From JANRLJ01 sp033762735 (GTDB lineage: Bacteria; Chloroflexota; Anaerolineae; Aggregatilineales; Phototrophicaceae): a stretch of DNA of 64,000 nucleotides. Location of the stretch: NCBI GenBank assembly GCA_033762735.1, contig JANRLJ010000176.1, positions 1 to 64,000 on the forward strand. Direction: 5' to 3'. Shown here piece after piece: positions 43,568-53,085 of the stretch. The first letter of the stretch is position 1, and the number at the start of each line of letters is the position of its first letter. The position numbers and the translations under genes were made by a program. The notes under the pieces were generated by a model. That model searched no databases. It had not been told where the DNA came from and saw only the letters and a list, made by a program, of their open reading frames with translations.

Positions 43568-46500
43568 ATGAGCAGAGACGACGAATTCTACGACGACGAG
43601 GAGTATTACGACGACGAGGACGAGGAACTTGAGGACGATGATGAAGAAGTCCCCCCTTCCCGCGCGTCCGTAAATCCTTTCAGGTCGCCTACCTCTGGCT
43701 TGCCGGGGAGAGATCGTTTTCCCACACCCAGCAGTGGTTCGGGGAGTGGAGGCGGGAATCCGGGCGGGAATCCGAGCGGAGGCAGCGGAAACCCAGGTGG
43801 AGGGAGTGGCTCCTCCAATGTGTTCGGGTCGCGCCCAGGCTCTCCATTGTCACGCCCTGGCAGCACCTTTGGTAGTGGATCAGGCTCCAGCGGCGGCGGG
43901 TCGGGTTCGCCGTCTGGCGCATCATCTTCGGGTGGGTCCGGCACACCACCGCGTTTCGGCAGCAGCGGCGGCGGGTCGGGCAGCGGCACATCGGGCGGCT
44001 CAGGCAGCAGTTCCTCTGGAGGCAATCCCCCACCCCGCGATCCGAAGGATGTCGCGGCTGATCGTGCCCGCTATTTCGGGTCGGGCGGCAACTCATCTGG
44101 TGGCGCATCCGGTGGCAACAGCCCTTCCGGCGGGTCAGGTTCCAGCAGCGGGTCGGGATCGGGGCAAGGCTCCGGGTCATCCCCCTTCCGGCCATCCGGG
44201 GGCAATACGCCGTTTGGCAATCGACCGGGCGGCGGTTCACCGGGCGGCGGTTCACCTGGCGGTGGTTCACCTGGGGGTGGCAGCAGTTCATCCGGTGGCG
44301 GATCGAGCAGCGGCTCCGGGAGCGGTTCAGGTGGCGGTTCCAGCGGCGCACCGGGCGGCAATCGACCGGGTGCGCCGGCCTTCGGCAACCGTTTCGGTTC
44401 AGGCGGCCAGGGCGGGGACAACAAACCCGGCGACTCTGGCGCGAACAGACCTGCCTCAACCACAGCACCCGCCGCGCCTGCTAAACCCGAACAAAAGAAA
44501 GACGACAAAAAACCGGACGATAAAGCGAAGCCTGCTGGCGGCCCGGCCAGTGGTGCCGCCGCCGCGCTCGGTGGATTAGGGGCGCACCTGCCCTTCGGCG
44601 GTAAGAAGGATGATGCAGGTGCGGCATCCGGCGGTGACAAGAAACCTGCCGATAAGCCTGCCAGCGGGGGCAGCAGCCCGGCCAGCAGTGCTGCCGCTGC
44701 GCTTGGTGGCATTACCTCGCGCCTGCCCTTCGGCGGCAAGAAGGATGATGCCGCATCCGGCGGTGATAAGAAACCCGCCGATAAGGCTGCCAGCGGGGGC
44801 AGCAGCCCGGCCAGCAGTGCCGCCGCCGCGCTTGGTGGCATTACCTCGCGCCTGCCCTTCGGCGGTAAGAAGGATGATACCGCGTCGGGCGGTGATAAGA
44901 AACCTGCCGATAAACCGGCTGATAAAGCCGCCAGCGGTGGCCCAACCGCTGCGCTCGGCGGATTAGGGGCGCGCCTGCCTTTCGGTGGCAAGAAGGACGA
45001 AGCGCCACCTGCCGCACCCAAGAAGGACGATAAGAAGGACGCGCCCGCCAAACCCGCAGCAGGCGGCAAAAAAGACGACGCGAAAGCCGGGGCCAGCGAT
45101 GCAGGCGGGAAATCCTCGCCGTTCGGTCGCTTCCGCGGTGGCTCAGGCGCGGCCAATACACCCCCGCCCGCCAAAGCCGATGCGAAATCCGGCGGAAAAA
45201 AGGCTGATACGAAGAACGCTAAGGCCGAACCCGCGCCCGGTGGCATTTTCAGCCGCCTTACCGCCGCGCTGCCATTTGGTCGCGCGGAAGAAGCAAAGGC
45301 TCCGGCCAAGACCAGCAAAACCCGCGCCAGCAAGGTGCCGCAGACCGTCAATGAAGGGATGTCGCTGGACACCCAGTTGGACATTCTGGGCGTCGGGCTG
45401 GTGTTCGGTGCACTCGTGATCTTCTTCAGCGCACTCTCCGGCGAGCAGGGCGCGATCACTGGCTCGATCAACAATGCCTTTATGGAGCTTCTTGGCAGGG
45501 GCGCGTTTGGCGTCCCGGTCATCATGCTCTCGATTGGCGTGTGGCTGATCGTGCGTCATTTCGGTGAAACCGCCCCGGTGGTCGATCTGGTACGCATCGC
45601 CGGGTTGGGGATGCTGTACGTCGGCCTGCTGGTCATCTTCCAGTACCTTGACTCGTTCCGTGCGATCTACCGGGCGGTCGACGTCAACACCTATAAGCTG
45701 CTGGTGGAACAGATGACAACCAACGCCGGGAGCGGCGGCGGCGAGGTCGGCGCACAGATTTACATTCAACTGCTCACCTACGTGGGCGATATGGGCAGCA
45801 TTTTCGTCATTCTGGGCTGGATGACGGTCGGGCTGATGCTGGCGACACGCACGACCGCAGCAGAAATCGCGGTGTTCGTCATCAGCATTTACCGCAGTTT
45901 CGTCGTGGCGATGCAGCACCGTGCGCAGCGTGCAGCGGCCAAACGCGCCGAAGCACAGCTGTTGGCAGCACAGCAGGCCGAAGCCGCCAAGCTGGCTGCT
46001 GCCCAGGCACAGGCGCAGATCGCCGTGACCAGACCGGAGCCGGAAGCGCTGCCACAGCCAATGGCCGCCCCCGCCGCAGCCCTGCCCGCACCGTCCCCGG
46101 CAGCCTTGCCTGAACCGGAAGCCCTGCCCGTGCCTATCGAACAGCGCGGCATTCCGATTCGTATCGCCGGGCAGATGGTCACGGCGGGACAGGAAGCCGC
46201 GCCCGCTGCGAGTGCTGCGCAAGCCGCTCCACCCGCTCCACCGCAAACGCTGCCCCAGGCGGCTCCACCAGCGGCCATGCCTGCTGCCTCGTTCCAGGCT
46301 GCGCCGCAAGCTGCGCCGAGTGCACCTCTGCCCGCTGCCCCGGCTGCAACGCCGGACTCCGGTGGTCGCGGTGGCTTGGCAGCACGGCTGCGTGGGGCGA
46401 AAACCGGGGATAATGCCGTACCGAAGCCGCCTGTGCCCACGCCCGCCAGCGCTGAACCCGCGAAGGAAGCGGGCGGCGGTCTGCGTGGATTCTTCCGCCG

Positions 46501-49297
46501 GGGGGACATACCCGCCGATGGGCCGAAACCTGCTGAAACACCCGCAGCGACACCCGCGACGCCAGCCGCCGCGAGTCCTGCGCCAACGCCAGCACCCGCT
46601 GCAACACCTGCCGTCAGCCTCACATCACCCGCCGAGGCACCTGCACAGGCCGCGCCTGCTCCAACAGCCACACCGTTCAGCCGCCCGCCACAGCCCGCTG
46701 CTGAACCCAGTAATGGTGAGGCTGCACCGCGTCCGTTTGCGCCGTTCAGCCGTCCGGCAGAAGCCCCGGCACAAGCAGGGACAGCTGCCGAAGCCGCGCC
46801 CCCTGCGTCGCGCAGTCCATTCGAGCGCCCGGCGGCCTCTTTCCCCGGTGCGCCTGCACCGCTGGCCGAACCGATGGACGACGTGGAGGATGAACCGGAA
46901 GAAGATCTCTCCAAGCTGCCACCCGCGCAGCCGAAGGGATTAGGCGTCGCGCCGAGGCCACAGCCTGCTTCGAGCTTCGGCTCGCGCTTTGCCCAGCCCT
47001 CCAGGCCGCTCGTAGACGACGATGTGGATGATGAAGACGAGGACGACGAGGGCGATTACGACGAGTCGGTGATGACCTCAGCCGCGCAGGCACGCAATCC
47101 TTTTGAGGAACGTGCCAGCCGCCTGAACGAGATTCGTGCCGGGCAGGTCGCACGTCCAGCCGATGCGCGGGCGCTGCTGGATGACGAGGACGCTGTGGCT
47201 GATGAAGATGAGGACGACGAAACGCAGGCAGCACAGCCGCCCGCCGCTGCGCGTCCGAGTCCATTGGGGTCGCCAACCAGCCGCCCGTCGCCGTTTGGTG
47301 CTCCGGCATCCGGTGATGGAGCCGGGTCACGGCTGGGCGTAAAGCCGTTTGGGGCGCCTTCATCCGCGCCACCACCTGCAAATGCGCCGAAGGCCGACGG
47401 CGATCAGCCTGCTACGGCAGCGCCCGCCGCCTCCAACGAGGAAAAGGTGGCCGCCGCTCCCGCGCCCTGGGACACGAAAGCACCCGCTGCTTCAGGGGAT
47501 GGCGCCGGGAACAAACCGTTCAGCCCGTTCGTGCGCAACCCGGACGAGGCGAAGGTCAGCGACGAGACGCAGCGCCCGGCAGCCTTTACGCCGCCGTCGA
47601 TGCCCGCTGGCAGTATGCCCACGCCGACCAACGTTCCACCGCCGGAACGCAAGACTCCAGTCGTGATGCAGCCTGGGCAGTCAGCCACCGCACAGAACAG
47701 CCCTGCCGTCAACGCCACGCCCGCGCCTGCCCCACGCGCCCGCCGCACCTGGCGCTTGCCGGATTATCGTGCTCTGCTGGCGTCGGGGTCAGAACAGGAC
47801 TTCGATAAGGAAGCGCTGGTACAGCGTGCCCGCACCATCGAAGAAACGCTCCAGAGCTTCGGCGCACCGGGCCGTGTGGTGGAGATCAACACCGGGCCGG
47901 TGATTACGCAGTTCGGCGTCGAGCCGGATTATCTGACCATGCGCGGCGGCAAGAAGACCCGCGTGAAGGTGGGGGCGATTGCGCAGTTGGATAAGGACTT
48001 GCAGCTGTCGCTCGGCGCTCGGTCGATCCGTGTGGAAGCGCCCGTGCCCGGTAAAGGCTACGTCGGCATCGAAGTACCGAATGAACAGGCCTCGGTCGTG
48101 AGCCTGCGCGACGTGATGGAAGCCAAACAGTTCCAGAAGATCAAATCACCGCTGGCAATCGCCCTTGGGCAAAGCGTGGATGGAACCCCGGTGGCCGCCG
48201 ATCTGACGACCATGCCCCACCTGCTGATTGCAGGTACGACGGGTTCGGGTAAGTCAGTCTGCGTCAACGCCATCATCACCAGCCTGATCCTACAAAACAC
48301 ACCCGATCAGGTCAAGTTCATCATGGTCGATCCCAAGCGCGTGGAGCTGACGGGCTATAACGGGATTCCGCACCTGGTCGCGCCAGTCGTGGTCGAGCTG
48401 GAGCGCATCGTCGGCGTGCTCAAGTGGGTCACGCGCGAAATGGACGAGCGCTATAAGAAATTCAGCGAGGCAGGGTCGCGCAATATCGAGGACTATAACG
48501 CCAATATCCCCGGACACGTCGAACCGCTGCCCTACATCGTGGTGATTATCGACGAATTGGCCGACCTGATGATGCTGGCACCAGAAGAAACCGAACGGGT
48601 GATTACGCGCATCGCCGCCCTCGCCCGTGCGACGGGTATCCATCTGGTCATCGCCACACAGCGTCCGTCGGTGGATGTCGTCACGGGTCTGATTAAGGCC
48701 AACTTCCCGGCGCGTATCGCGTTTGCGGTAGCGGGCAGCGTGGACAGCCGCGTGATCCTCGACCAGCCCGGCGCGGAACGTCTGCTGGGGCGCGGTGACA
48801 TGCTCTACATGAGCGGTGATTCGCCCGCGCCGCTGCGTCTGCAAGGGGTGTATGTGTCCGACGCCGAAATCAATAATATCACGCGCTTCTGGCGTGGTCA
48901 GCAGGCCGAGGCTCCAGCGCAGAAGCCGATCACGGCGCTGGTGATGGACGGGCCAGCGCAGGAGCCGCGCTCGGTTATTCCGCGTGGTGATCGTTTCACG
49001 CAGACCCCGCCGCCCTCGACTCAATCTGCCTTCTGGGATGATGATTCCGATGCGCCCAGCGGTTCGGCCAGCAGCAAATCCGGTGGCAGTAACAACGAAG
49101 AAGGCGGCGCAGAGGACGAACTCTACACCGAAGCCGTCGAGATGGTGCGTCGTTTGGGTAAGGCGTCTGTATCCCTGTTGCAGCGCCGTCTGCGCATTGG
49201 CTATACCCGCGCTGCCCGCATGATCGATACGATGGAAGCGCAGGGCATCATCGGCCCACCGACTGAAGGCAGCAAGCCGCGCGAAGTGTTGAAGTAA
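43568..49297 (+). CDS. ftsK: Giant FtsK/SpoIIIE-family DNA translocase
   Basis: 1909 residues against 750-1350 usual. Residues 1-30 are nearly all Asp/Glu/Tyr. Residues 35-300 are Gly/Ser/Pro low complexity, 300-600 contain four LPFGGKKDD units in Lys/Asp-rich repeats. Four TM helices lie at about 600-780. A second Pro/Ala linker extends to about 1390. The motor follows: GRVVEINTGPVITQFGVEP (alpha domain), Walker A GTTGSGKSV (about 1556-1564), FIMVDPKRVELTGYNGIPHL, Walker B VVIIDELADLMM, RPSVDVVTGLIKANFPARIAF. The winged-helix gamma domain is at about 1845-1905 (RRLRIGYTRAARMIDTMEAQGIIGP). It pumps chromosomal DNA at division septa. The linker may compensate for a thick envelope or recruit divisome partners. 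Confidence 0.95.
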   Translation: MSRDDEFYDDEEYYDDEDEELEDDDEEVPPSRASVNPFRSPTSGLPGRDRFPTPSSGSGSGGGNPGGNPSGGSGNPGGGSGSSNVFGSRPGSPLSRPGSTFGSGSGSSGGGSGSPSGASSSGGSGTPPRFGSSGGGSGSGTSGGSGSSSSGGNPPPRDPKDVAADRARYFGSGGNSSGGASGGNSPSGGSGSSSGSGSGQGSGSSPFRPSGGNTPFGNRPGGGSPGGGSPGGGSPGGGSSSSGGGSSSGSGSGSGGGSSGAPGGNRPGAPAFGNRFGSGGQGGDNKPGDSGANRPASTTAPAAPAKPEQKKDDKKPDDKAKPAGGPASGAAAALGGLGAHLPFGGKKDDAGAASGGDKKPADKPASGGSSPASSAAAALGGITSRLPFGGKKDDAASGGDKKPADKAASGGSSPASSAAAALGGITSRLPFGGKKDDTASGGDKKPADKPADKAASGGPTAALGGLGARLPFGGKKDEAPPAAPKKDDKKDAPAKPAAGGKKDDAKAGASDAGGKSSPFGRFRGGSGAANTPPPAKADAKSGGKKADTKNAKAEPAPGGIFSRLTAALPFGRAEEAKAPAKTSKTRASKVPQTVNEGMSLDTQLDILGVGLVFGALVIFFSALSGEQGAITGSINNAFMELLGRGAFGVPVIMLSIGVWLIVRHFGETAPVVDLVRIAGLGMLYVGLLVIFQYLDSFRAIYRAVDVNTYKLLVEQMTTNAGSGGGEVGAQIYIQLLTYVGDMGSIFVILGWMTVGLMLATRTTAAEIAVFVISIYRSFVVAMQHRAQRAAAKRAEAQLLAAQQAEAAKLAAAQAQAQIAVTRPEPEALPQPMAAPAAALPAPSPAALPEPEALPVPIEQRGIPIRIAGQMVTAGQEAAPAASAAQAAPPAPPQTLPQAAPPAAMPAASFQAAPQAAPSAPLPAAPAATPDSGGRGGLAARLRGAKTGDNAVPKPPVPTPASAEPAKEAGGGLRGFFRRGDIPADGPKPAETPAATPATPAAASPAPTPAPAATPAVSLTSPAEAPAQAAPAPTATPFSRPPQPAAEPSNGEAAPRPFAPFSRPAEAPAQAGTAAEAAPPASRSPFERPAASFPGAPAPLAEPMDDVEDEPEEDLSKLPPAQPKGLGVAPRPQPASSFGSRFAQPSRPLVDDDVDDEDEDDEGDYDESVMTSAAQARNPFEERASRLNEIRAGQVARPADARALLDDEDAVADEDEDDETQAAQPPAAARPSPLGSPTSRPSPFGAPASGDGAGSRLGVKPFGAPSSAPPPANAPKADGDQPATAAPAASNEEKVAAAPAPWDTKAPAASGDGAGNKPFSPFVRNPDEAKVSDETQRPAAFTPPSMPAGSMPTPTNVPPPERKTPVVMQPGQSATAQNSPAVNATPAPAPRARRTWRLPDYRALLASGSEQDFDKEALVQRARTIEETLQSFGAPGRVVEINTGPVITQFGVEPDYLTMRGGKKTRVKVGAIAQLDKDLQLSLGARSIRVEAPVPGKGYVGIEVPNEQASVVSLRDVMEAKQFQKIKSPLAIALGQSVDGTPVAADLTTMPHLLIAGTTGSGKSVCVNAIITSLILQNTPDQVKFIMVDPKRVELTGYNGIPHLVAPVVVELERIVGVLKWVTREMDERYKKFSEAGSRNIEDYNANIPGHVEPLPYIVVIIDELADLMMLAPEETERVITRIAALARATGIHLVIATQRPSVDVVTGLIKANFPARIAFAVAGSVDSRVILDQPGAERLLGRGDMLYMSGDSPAPLRLQGVYVSDAEINNITRFWRGQQAEAPAQKPITALVMDGPAQEPRSVIPRGDRFTQTPPPSTQSAFWDDDSDAPSGSASSKSGGSNNEEGGAEDELYTEAVEMVRRLGKASVSLLQRRLRIGYTRAARMIDTMEAQGIIGPPTEGSKPREVLK
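44560..44995 (+). repeat. Tandem coding repeat inside ftsK
   Basis: Four units of about 120-129 bp encoding AALGG..(A/S)RLPFGGKKDD..SGGDKKPADK..SGGSS; units 2 and 3 are nearly identical at DNA level. Confidence 0.85.
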
Positions 49298-49330
49298 CTG
49301 GTTCAGGTTGACACGCTGGAAAGAACATCG

Positions 49331-49400
49331 CCCTCAGCCCAAACCCCTCTCCCAAAGGAGAGGGGCTTAACACCGGGTTATCGTGGGGGATGAGGGCAGA
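49331..49400. repeat. Intergenic repeat, CCCTCTCCC/GGAGAGGGG type
   Basis: GCCCTCAGCCC ... CCCCTCTCCC AAA GGAGAGGGG ... GGGGATGAGGGC. Fits the 40127 element; may also form a terminator-like hairpin after ftsK. Confidence 0.65.
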
Positions 49401-49431
49401 TGTTACCAGCACAACCATAGGAATAGTTGAA

Positions 49432-50010
49432 ATGCCGTTTCCCCAAAAGCTGGATGCAGAGTTGGAACTGCATCCGTTAGAAGCCCACCACGCCGAAGCC
49501 CTCTTTGCCATTGTGGATCGTGACCGCAATTACCTGCACCGCTGGCAGAACTGGCCGGATTCCATCCGCAGCCTGGGCGATATGCGCGCCCTCGTCCACC
49601 GGATGCTGGAAAAGCGCGACGCCAACGACGGGATTGACTTGGTGATTGCTCTGGCCGGGCAGGTGGTGGGCAAAATCGGGCTGGTTTATATCGACTGGTC
49701 GCACTCACGCACGGAGATCGGTTACTGGCTGGCGGCGGACGCGCAGGGCAAAGGCATCATGACCCGCGCCTGCCGTTCCATCACCAGCTATGCTTTCGAT
49801 GAACTTCATTTACAAACCGTCAATATCCGCTGTGCGGTGGGCAATCTGCGCAGCCGCGCCATTCCCGAACGGTTGGGGTTCGTCAATGAGGGGGTGCTGC
49901 CCTTCAAGCCCTGGCTGCGCGGAAGCCAGATCGAGGAAGTGCTGTTCAGCATGAGCGCCGAACACTGGCGGCAGATCAGCACCGCCCATCTTACCCACCC
50001 GCCAGGCTGA
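49432..50010 (+). CDS. GNAT acetyltransferase (RimJ/RimL type)
   Basis: 192 residues from ATG 49432 (AGGAATAG upstream). Features: LHPLEAHHAEALFAIVDRD at the N-terminus, RTEIGYWLAADAQGKGIMTRACRSI with the acetyl-CoA-binding Q/RxxGxG/A loop (QGKGIM), and NIRCAVGNLRSRAIPERLGFVNEG typical of the RimL subgroup. It transfers acetyl from acetyl-CoA to an N-terminal or side-chain amine; substrate unknown. A strong terminator follows. Confidence 0.88.
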   Translation: MPFPQKLDAELELHPLEAHHAEALFAIVDRDRNYLHRWQNWPDSIRSLGDMRALVHRMLEKRDANDGIDLVIALAGQVVGKIGLVYIDWSHSRTEIGYWLAADAQGKGIMTRACRSITSYAFDELHLQTVNIRCAVGNLRSRAIPERLGFVNEGVLPFKPWLRGSQIEEVLFSMSAEHWRQISTAHLTHPPG

Positions 50011-50048
50011 CTCTCTATAATCGAGGACGATACGAAGTCGAAGCCATG

Positions 50049-50078
50049 AAAGCGCGAATTACTCAGTCGCGCTTTTTT
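50049..50078 (+). terminator. Terminator after the GNAT gene
   Basis: Stem AAAGCGCGA/TCGCGCTTT with a 9-base loop, followed by TTTT. Confidence 0.9.
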
Positions 50079-50150
50079 GATTCATACCCCAAAAGATCGT
50101 TTTGTCGTTCCGTTGTACAATGCGATCAGAAGTTGAGAGAGGATGAACCG

Positions 50151-50714
50151 ATGCTGATTGAAACGGCGGCGCAGACACGCACGACGCGCATGACGGTGGA
50201 AGAATACCTGAATCTCCCGGAAACGAACCAGATCGCCCAACTTATCAACGGAGAATACATCGTGAACCCGCCTTTGGATGTGCATCAGGCTGTTGTCGGC
50301 AAACTGTATCTGAAGGTAGGAAATATTCTCACAACGGGTACCCTTCGTATTGCTCCCACTGGCTTGTATCTGGAAGAATCAAACTACTACGAACCCGATA
50401 TTTTCTGGATCAGTCCTGAAAATACGGGCTGTACGTTACGCCCTGATGGCCGCTACTGGCAGGGTGCGCCCGATCTGATTGTCGAGGTGCTTTCGCCCAG
50501 CACAGCCAGCTTTGACAAGGTGGATAAGTTCAGGCTGTATCAGAAACACGGTGTGCGCGAATACTGGATTGCTGACCCGGTGGCAGAATATCTTGAGGTG
50601 TTCGCGCATAACGGCGGCAGGTTCAATCTGCTGGATGTGTTCAAGCCCGGCGACACTTTGCAGACACCGCTGCTGGGTGAACACGTGATTCAGGTGCGGG
50701 AGTTGTTTGCGTGA
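50151..50714 (+). CDS. Uma2 family (DUF820) PD-(D/E)XK nuclease-like protein
   Basis: 187 residues from ATG 50151, with AGAGGAT eight bases upstream; a longer frame begins inside the terminator. The core is YYEPDIFWIS then GAPDLIVEVLSPSTASFDKVDKFRLYQKHGVREYWIADP (residues 105-143), the arrangement EPD...(D)xxVEVxSPST...K of Uma2 proteins. The fold is restriction-endonuclease-like; the family is abundant in Chloroflexota and cyanobacteria and has no established role. Confidence 0.88.
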   Translation: MLIETAAQTRTTRMTVEEYLNLPETNQIAQLINGEYIVNPPLDVHQAVVGKLYLKVGNILTTGTLRIAPTGLYLEESNYYEPDIFWISPENTGCTLRPDGRYWQGAPDLIVEVLSPSTASFDKVDKFRLYQKHGVREYWIADPVAEYLEVFAHNGGRFNLLDVFKPGDTLQTPLLGEHVIQVRELFA

Positions 50715-50753
50715 CCGGGATGCTAATTGCGGAGTATCCCGGTCATCGAGGAC

Positions 50754-51440
50754 TCATCCGAGTGTATAAGCATTCCCAGGGTCGAGCACAATCGGGGTCG
50801 CGTCCGTCTCGCTGTTGACGCGATTGGCCCAGTCGCCGCCGTTCTGCGCGATGGGCGGGAAGGTGTTGTAGTGCATCGGCACAACGAAGCGCGGGCGCAC
50901 ATATCTGATTGCCCTGATCGAGTCGTCAATCCCCATCGTGAAGTGGTCGCCAATCGGCAGAAAGGCCACGTCAATCCCATGATCGCCGATCAACTGCATA
51001 TCGCTGAATAAGGCCGTATCGCCCGCGTAGTAGAGCGTGGCAGAGGGTGTGGTGATGATGCACCCGTGCGGCTGGCCGCCATACGTGCCATCCGGCAGGG
51101 ACGAACTGTGGAAGGCCAGCGTCCATTTCACGCGCATGTAGCCCGCGTCATACGTCCCACCCGTGTTCATCTGCACGACGTTGGGTGCGCCATTGCTCAT
51201 CATCCACTGGCCGACCTCCCAGTTGGCGATGATCGGCGCGTTCGTGCGCTTCGCGATGCTGACGGCATCCGCCACATGGTCGCTGTGGCCGTGACTGAGC
51301 AAAATCAGTTCCGGGTCTAGTTCATCAGCGCTCACAGGCGCCAACGGATTGCCGGAAAGAAACGGGTCGATGACGACCGCGTGGCCGTCAATATCAAAGA
51401 AAAAGGTGCTGTGGCCGAGCCATGTAAACGTAATTGGCAT
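50754..51440 (-). CDS. Metal-dependent hydrolase, MBL fold (UPF0173/UlaG-like)
   Basis: 228 residues. The metallo-beta-lactamase motif HxHxDH is SHGHSDHV; further metal ligands are in YYAGDTAL and in PMHYNTFP near the C-terminus, and the N-terminal WLGHSTFFFDIDG is the UlaG/UPF0173 signature. Soluble hydrolase of unknown substrate. Start ATG with an ideal AAGGAG nine bases upstream. Converges with the Uma2 gene, 39 bp apart. Confidence 0.9.
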   Translation of the reverse strand: MPITFTWLGHSTFFFDIDGHAVVIDPFLSGNPLAPVSADELDPELILLSHGHSDHVADAVSIAKRTNAPIIANWEVGQWMMSNGAPNVVQMNTGGTYDAGYMRVKWTLAFHSSSLPDGTYGGQPHGCIITTPSATLYYAGDTALFSDMQLIGDHGIDVAFLPIGDHFTMGIDDSIRAIRYVRPRFVVPMHYNTFPPIAQNGGDWANRVNSETDATPIVLDPGNAYTLG

Positions 51441-51507
51441 TGTAAATCTCCTTCTGGAAACGTTGTAAGTTCACACTAGTACATTGACCATCTAAAGCTG
51501 CCTACCT

Positions 51508-51535
51508 GTAGGGGCGCAGCGCGCTGCGCCCGTAC
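51508..51535. repeat. REP-like palindrome, GGGGCGCAGCGC family
   Basis: GTAGGGGCGCAG/CTGCGCCCGTAC around CGCG; 12-bp arms with one mismatch. Confidence 0.75.
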
Positions 51536-51643
51536 CAACGCAACCCATCATTCTCATCTTGTCGGCGTACTAGTCGGTTTTCAGCAGGCAGCGAGTGGCA
51601 TCATTTTGCTTTTACTAAAAACTGACAACGAACAACTAAGAAC

Positions 51644-52942
51644 TCATTTATGCAGCGGCAGCGTGACCGTGAACGTGCTGCCTTTGCCCAGGCCGGGGCT
51701 GCTGGCCCACACGCGCCCCCCATGCGCCTTGACCAGCGCCTTCGTGATGCTCAGCCCGATGCCCAGCCCGCCGTGCTTGCGCGTCATGTGATCCTCGACC
51801 TGATAGAACTCCTCGAAGATGCGCTCGAACTGGTCTTTCTCCAGGCCGATTCCGCTGTCGGTGATCGTGATCCAGGCCTCGTCGTTCTGCATCCGCGCTT
51901 CGACCTGAATCGTCCCGCCAAGCGGCGTAAAGGCGACCGCATTGTTGAGGATGTTGATGAGCGCCATTCCGAACCGTCCGCGATCAATATTCAGCGGAGC
52001 GTCGGGATGCAGCGTGACGACCTTGAGCGTATGCTGGCTGGCATCCGTCAGCGTGAGGATGTCGCGTTCCAGGTCAGAAATCAGTTCACCCAGCGGCACG
52101 ACCTCGCGGGTCAGTTCTGAGGGGCTTTGCTTGAGATAGCGCAGGTTAATCATGTCCTCGATGATGCGGCGCAGCTTGAGGGCGCTTTCCATCACCTTAC
52201 CCGCGTGGGCGCTGACGGAAGCGTCCGTCTCCTCCTGCAAAAAGCTGGCATAACCCATGATGACGCCCAGCGGCGTCCGCAGCTCATGCGAGGCGATGGC
52301 GATAAAGTCGCTTTTCAGCTTGTCCAGTTCGCTCAGTTCGGTGTTGGCCTTTTGCAGCGCGACCACTAACTGCGCGACTTCGATGGCGACAGCGGCTTCT
52401 TCCGCCAGCAGCGAGAGGTTGGTTTTGTCCGCGTCTGTCCAGGGAAGCTGTTTTTTGTTGACGACTTCCAGCACACCAATCACGCGCTGCTTGACCACCA
52501 TCGGTACGCCCAGCAGCGAGCGCGTCACAAATTCGACTTCGTTATCGAGCTTGTTGTAGTGGCGCGGGTCACTGGTGACGTTTTCCACCTGTACCGTGCG
52601 CCGTTCGCGCAGAATTGTGCCCGCGATGCTGTCCAGCGGGACGGGCTTGCCGAGCAGCGATTTGGCAACCGGGCTGTCGCTGGTGGTGGCGGCGAAGAAC
52701 AGTTCGCGCGTGTTGTTGTTCCACAGCAGCACGGACGCGCCTTCGCTTTCGGTGATTTCCGCCGCTGCGTCCATCAGATAGCTCAGCAGCGAATCCAGCC
52801 GCAGGTTCGCGTTCAGCAGCGCGGAGTTCAGCACCGTCGTCACTTCCAGCAGGCGGGTGAGCATGGTGACTTTTTGTTCGAGATGTTGCACGCGGGATTT
52901 TAAGTCGTTGTCCACGCCGTTGTCCACGCTTTCGCGTTCCAT
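51644..52942 (-). CDS. GAF-domain sensor histidine kinase, soluble
   Basis: 432 residues without membrane segments. An N-terminal coiled coil (15-50) precedes a GAF domain (about 55-195) and the HisKA domain with the phospho-accepting histidine in SHELRTPLG (about 222). In HATPase_c, the N box is INILNNAVAF, the G1 box ITDSGIGL, the F box FEEFY and the G2 box GLGIGLSI. It autophosphorylates in response to a cytoplasmic ligand; no response regulator is adjacent. Start ATG with AAGGG upstream. Confidence 0.92.
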   Translation of the reverse strand: MERESVDNGVDNDLKSRVQHLEQKVTMLTRLLEVTTVLNSALLNANLRLDSLLSYLMDAAAEITESEGASVLLWNNNTRELFFAATTSDSPVAKSLLGKPVPLDSIAGTILRERRTVQVENVTSDPRHYNKLDNEVEFVTRSLLGVPMVVKQRVIGVLEVVNKKQLPWTDADKTNLSLLAEEAAVAIEVAQLVVALQKANTELSELDKLKSDFIAIASHELRTPLGVIMGYASFLQEETDASVSAHAGKVMESALKLRRIIEDMINLRYLKQSPSELTREVVPLGELISDLERDILTLTDASQHTLKVVTLHPDAPLNIDRGRFGMALINILNNAVAFTPLGGTIQVEARMQNDEAWITITDSGIGLEKDQFERIFEEFYQVEDHMTRKHGGLGIGLSITKALVKAHGGRVWASSPGLGKGSTFTVTLPLHK

Positions 52943-53085
52943 AACCAGCCCTTCAAGTCTTAAGGATTGTCATGAGTGTATCACTGTCCGGGAATTCGTG
53001 CGATTAAGGGTGGGGCGGTTGGCTTTTGCACAATTTGATGTTGGGGGTGTTGTCTCTATCTCTAAAATAGCAGTAGTAGTAGGGC

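Noticed and set aside
44560..44995. Four tandem units as a CRISPR or mobile repeat
   Set aside because: They are in frame within ftsK and encode a protein repeat.
44071..45525. 484-codon antisense frame in the low-complexity part of ftsK, and similar ones at 45143-46914
   Set aside because: Pro/Leu/Ser-rich mirror images of the Gly/Ser/Ala repeats; no start signals.
50046..50150. Upstream extension of the Uma2 gene
   Set aside because: The extra 35 codons run through the GNAT terminator hairpin and have no family likeness; the ATG at 50151 has a proper ribosome site.
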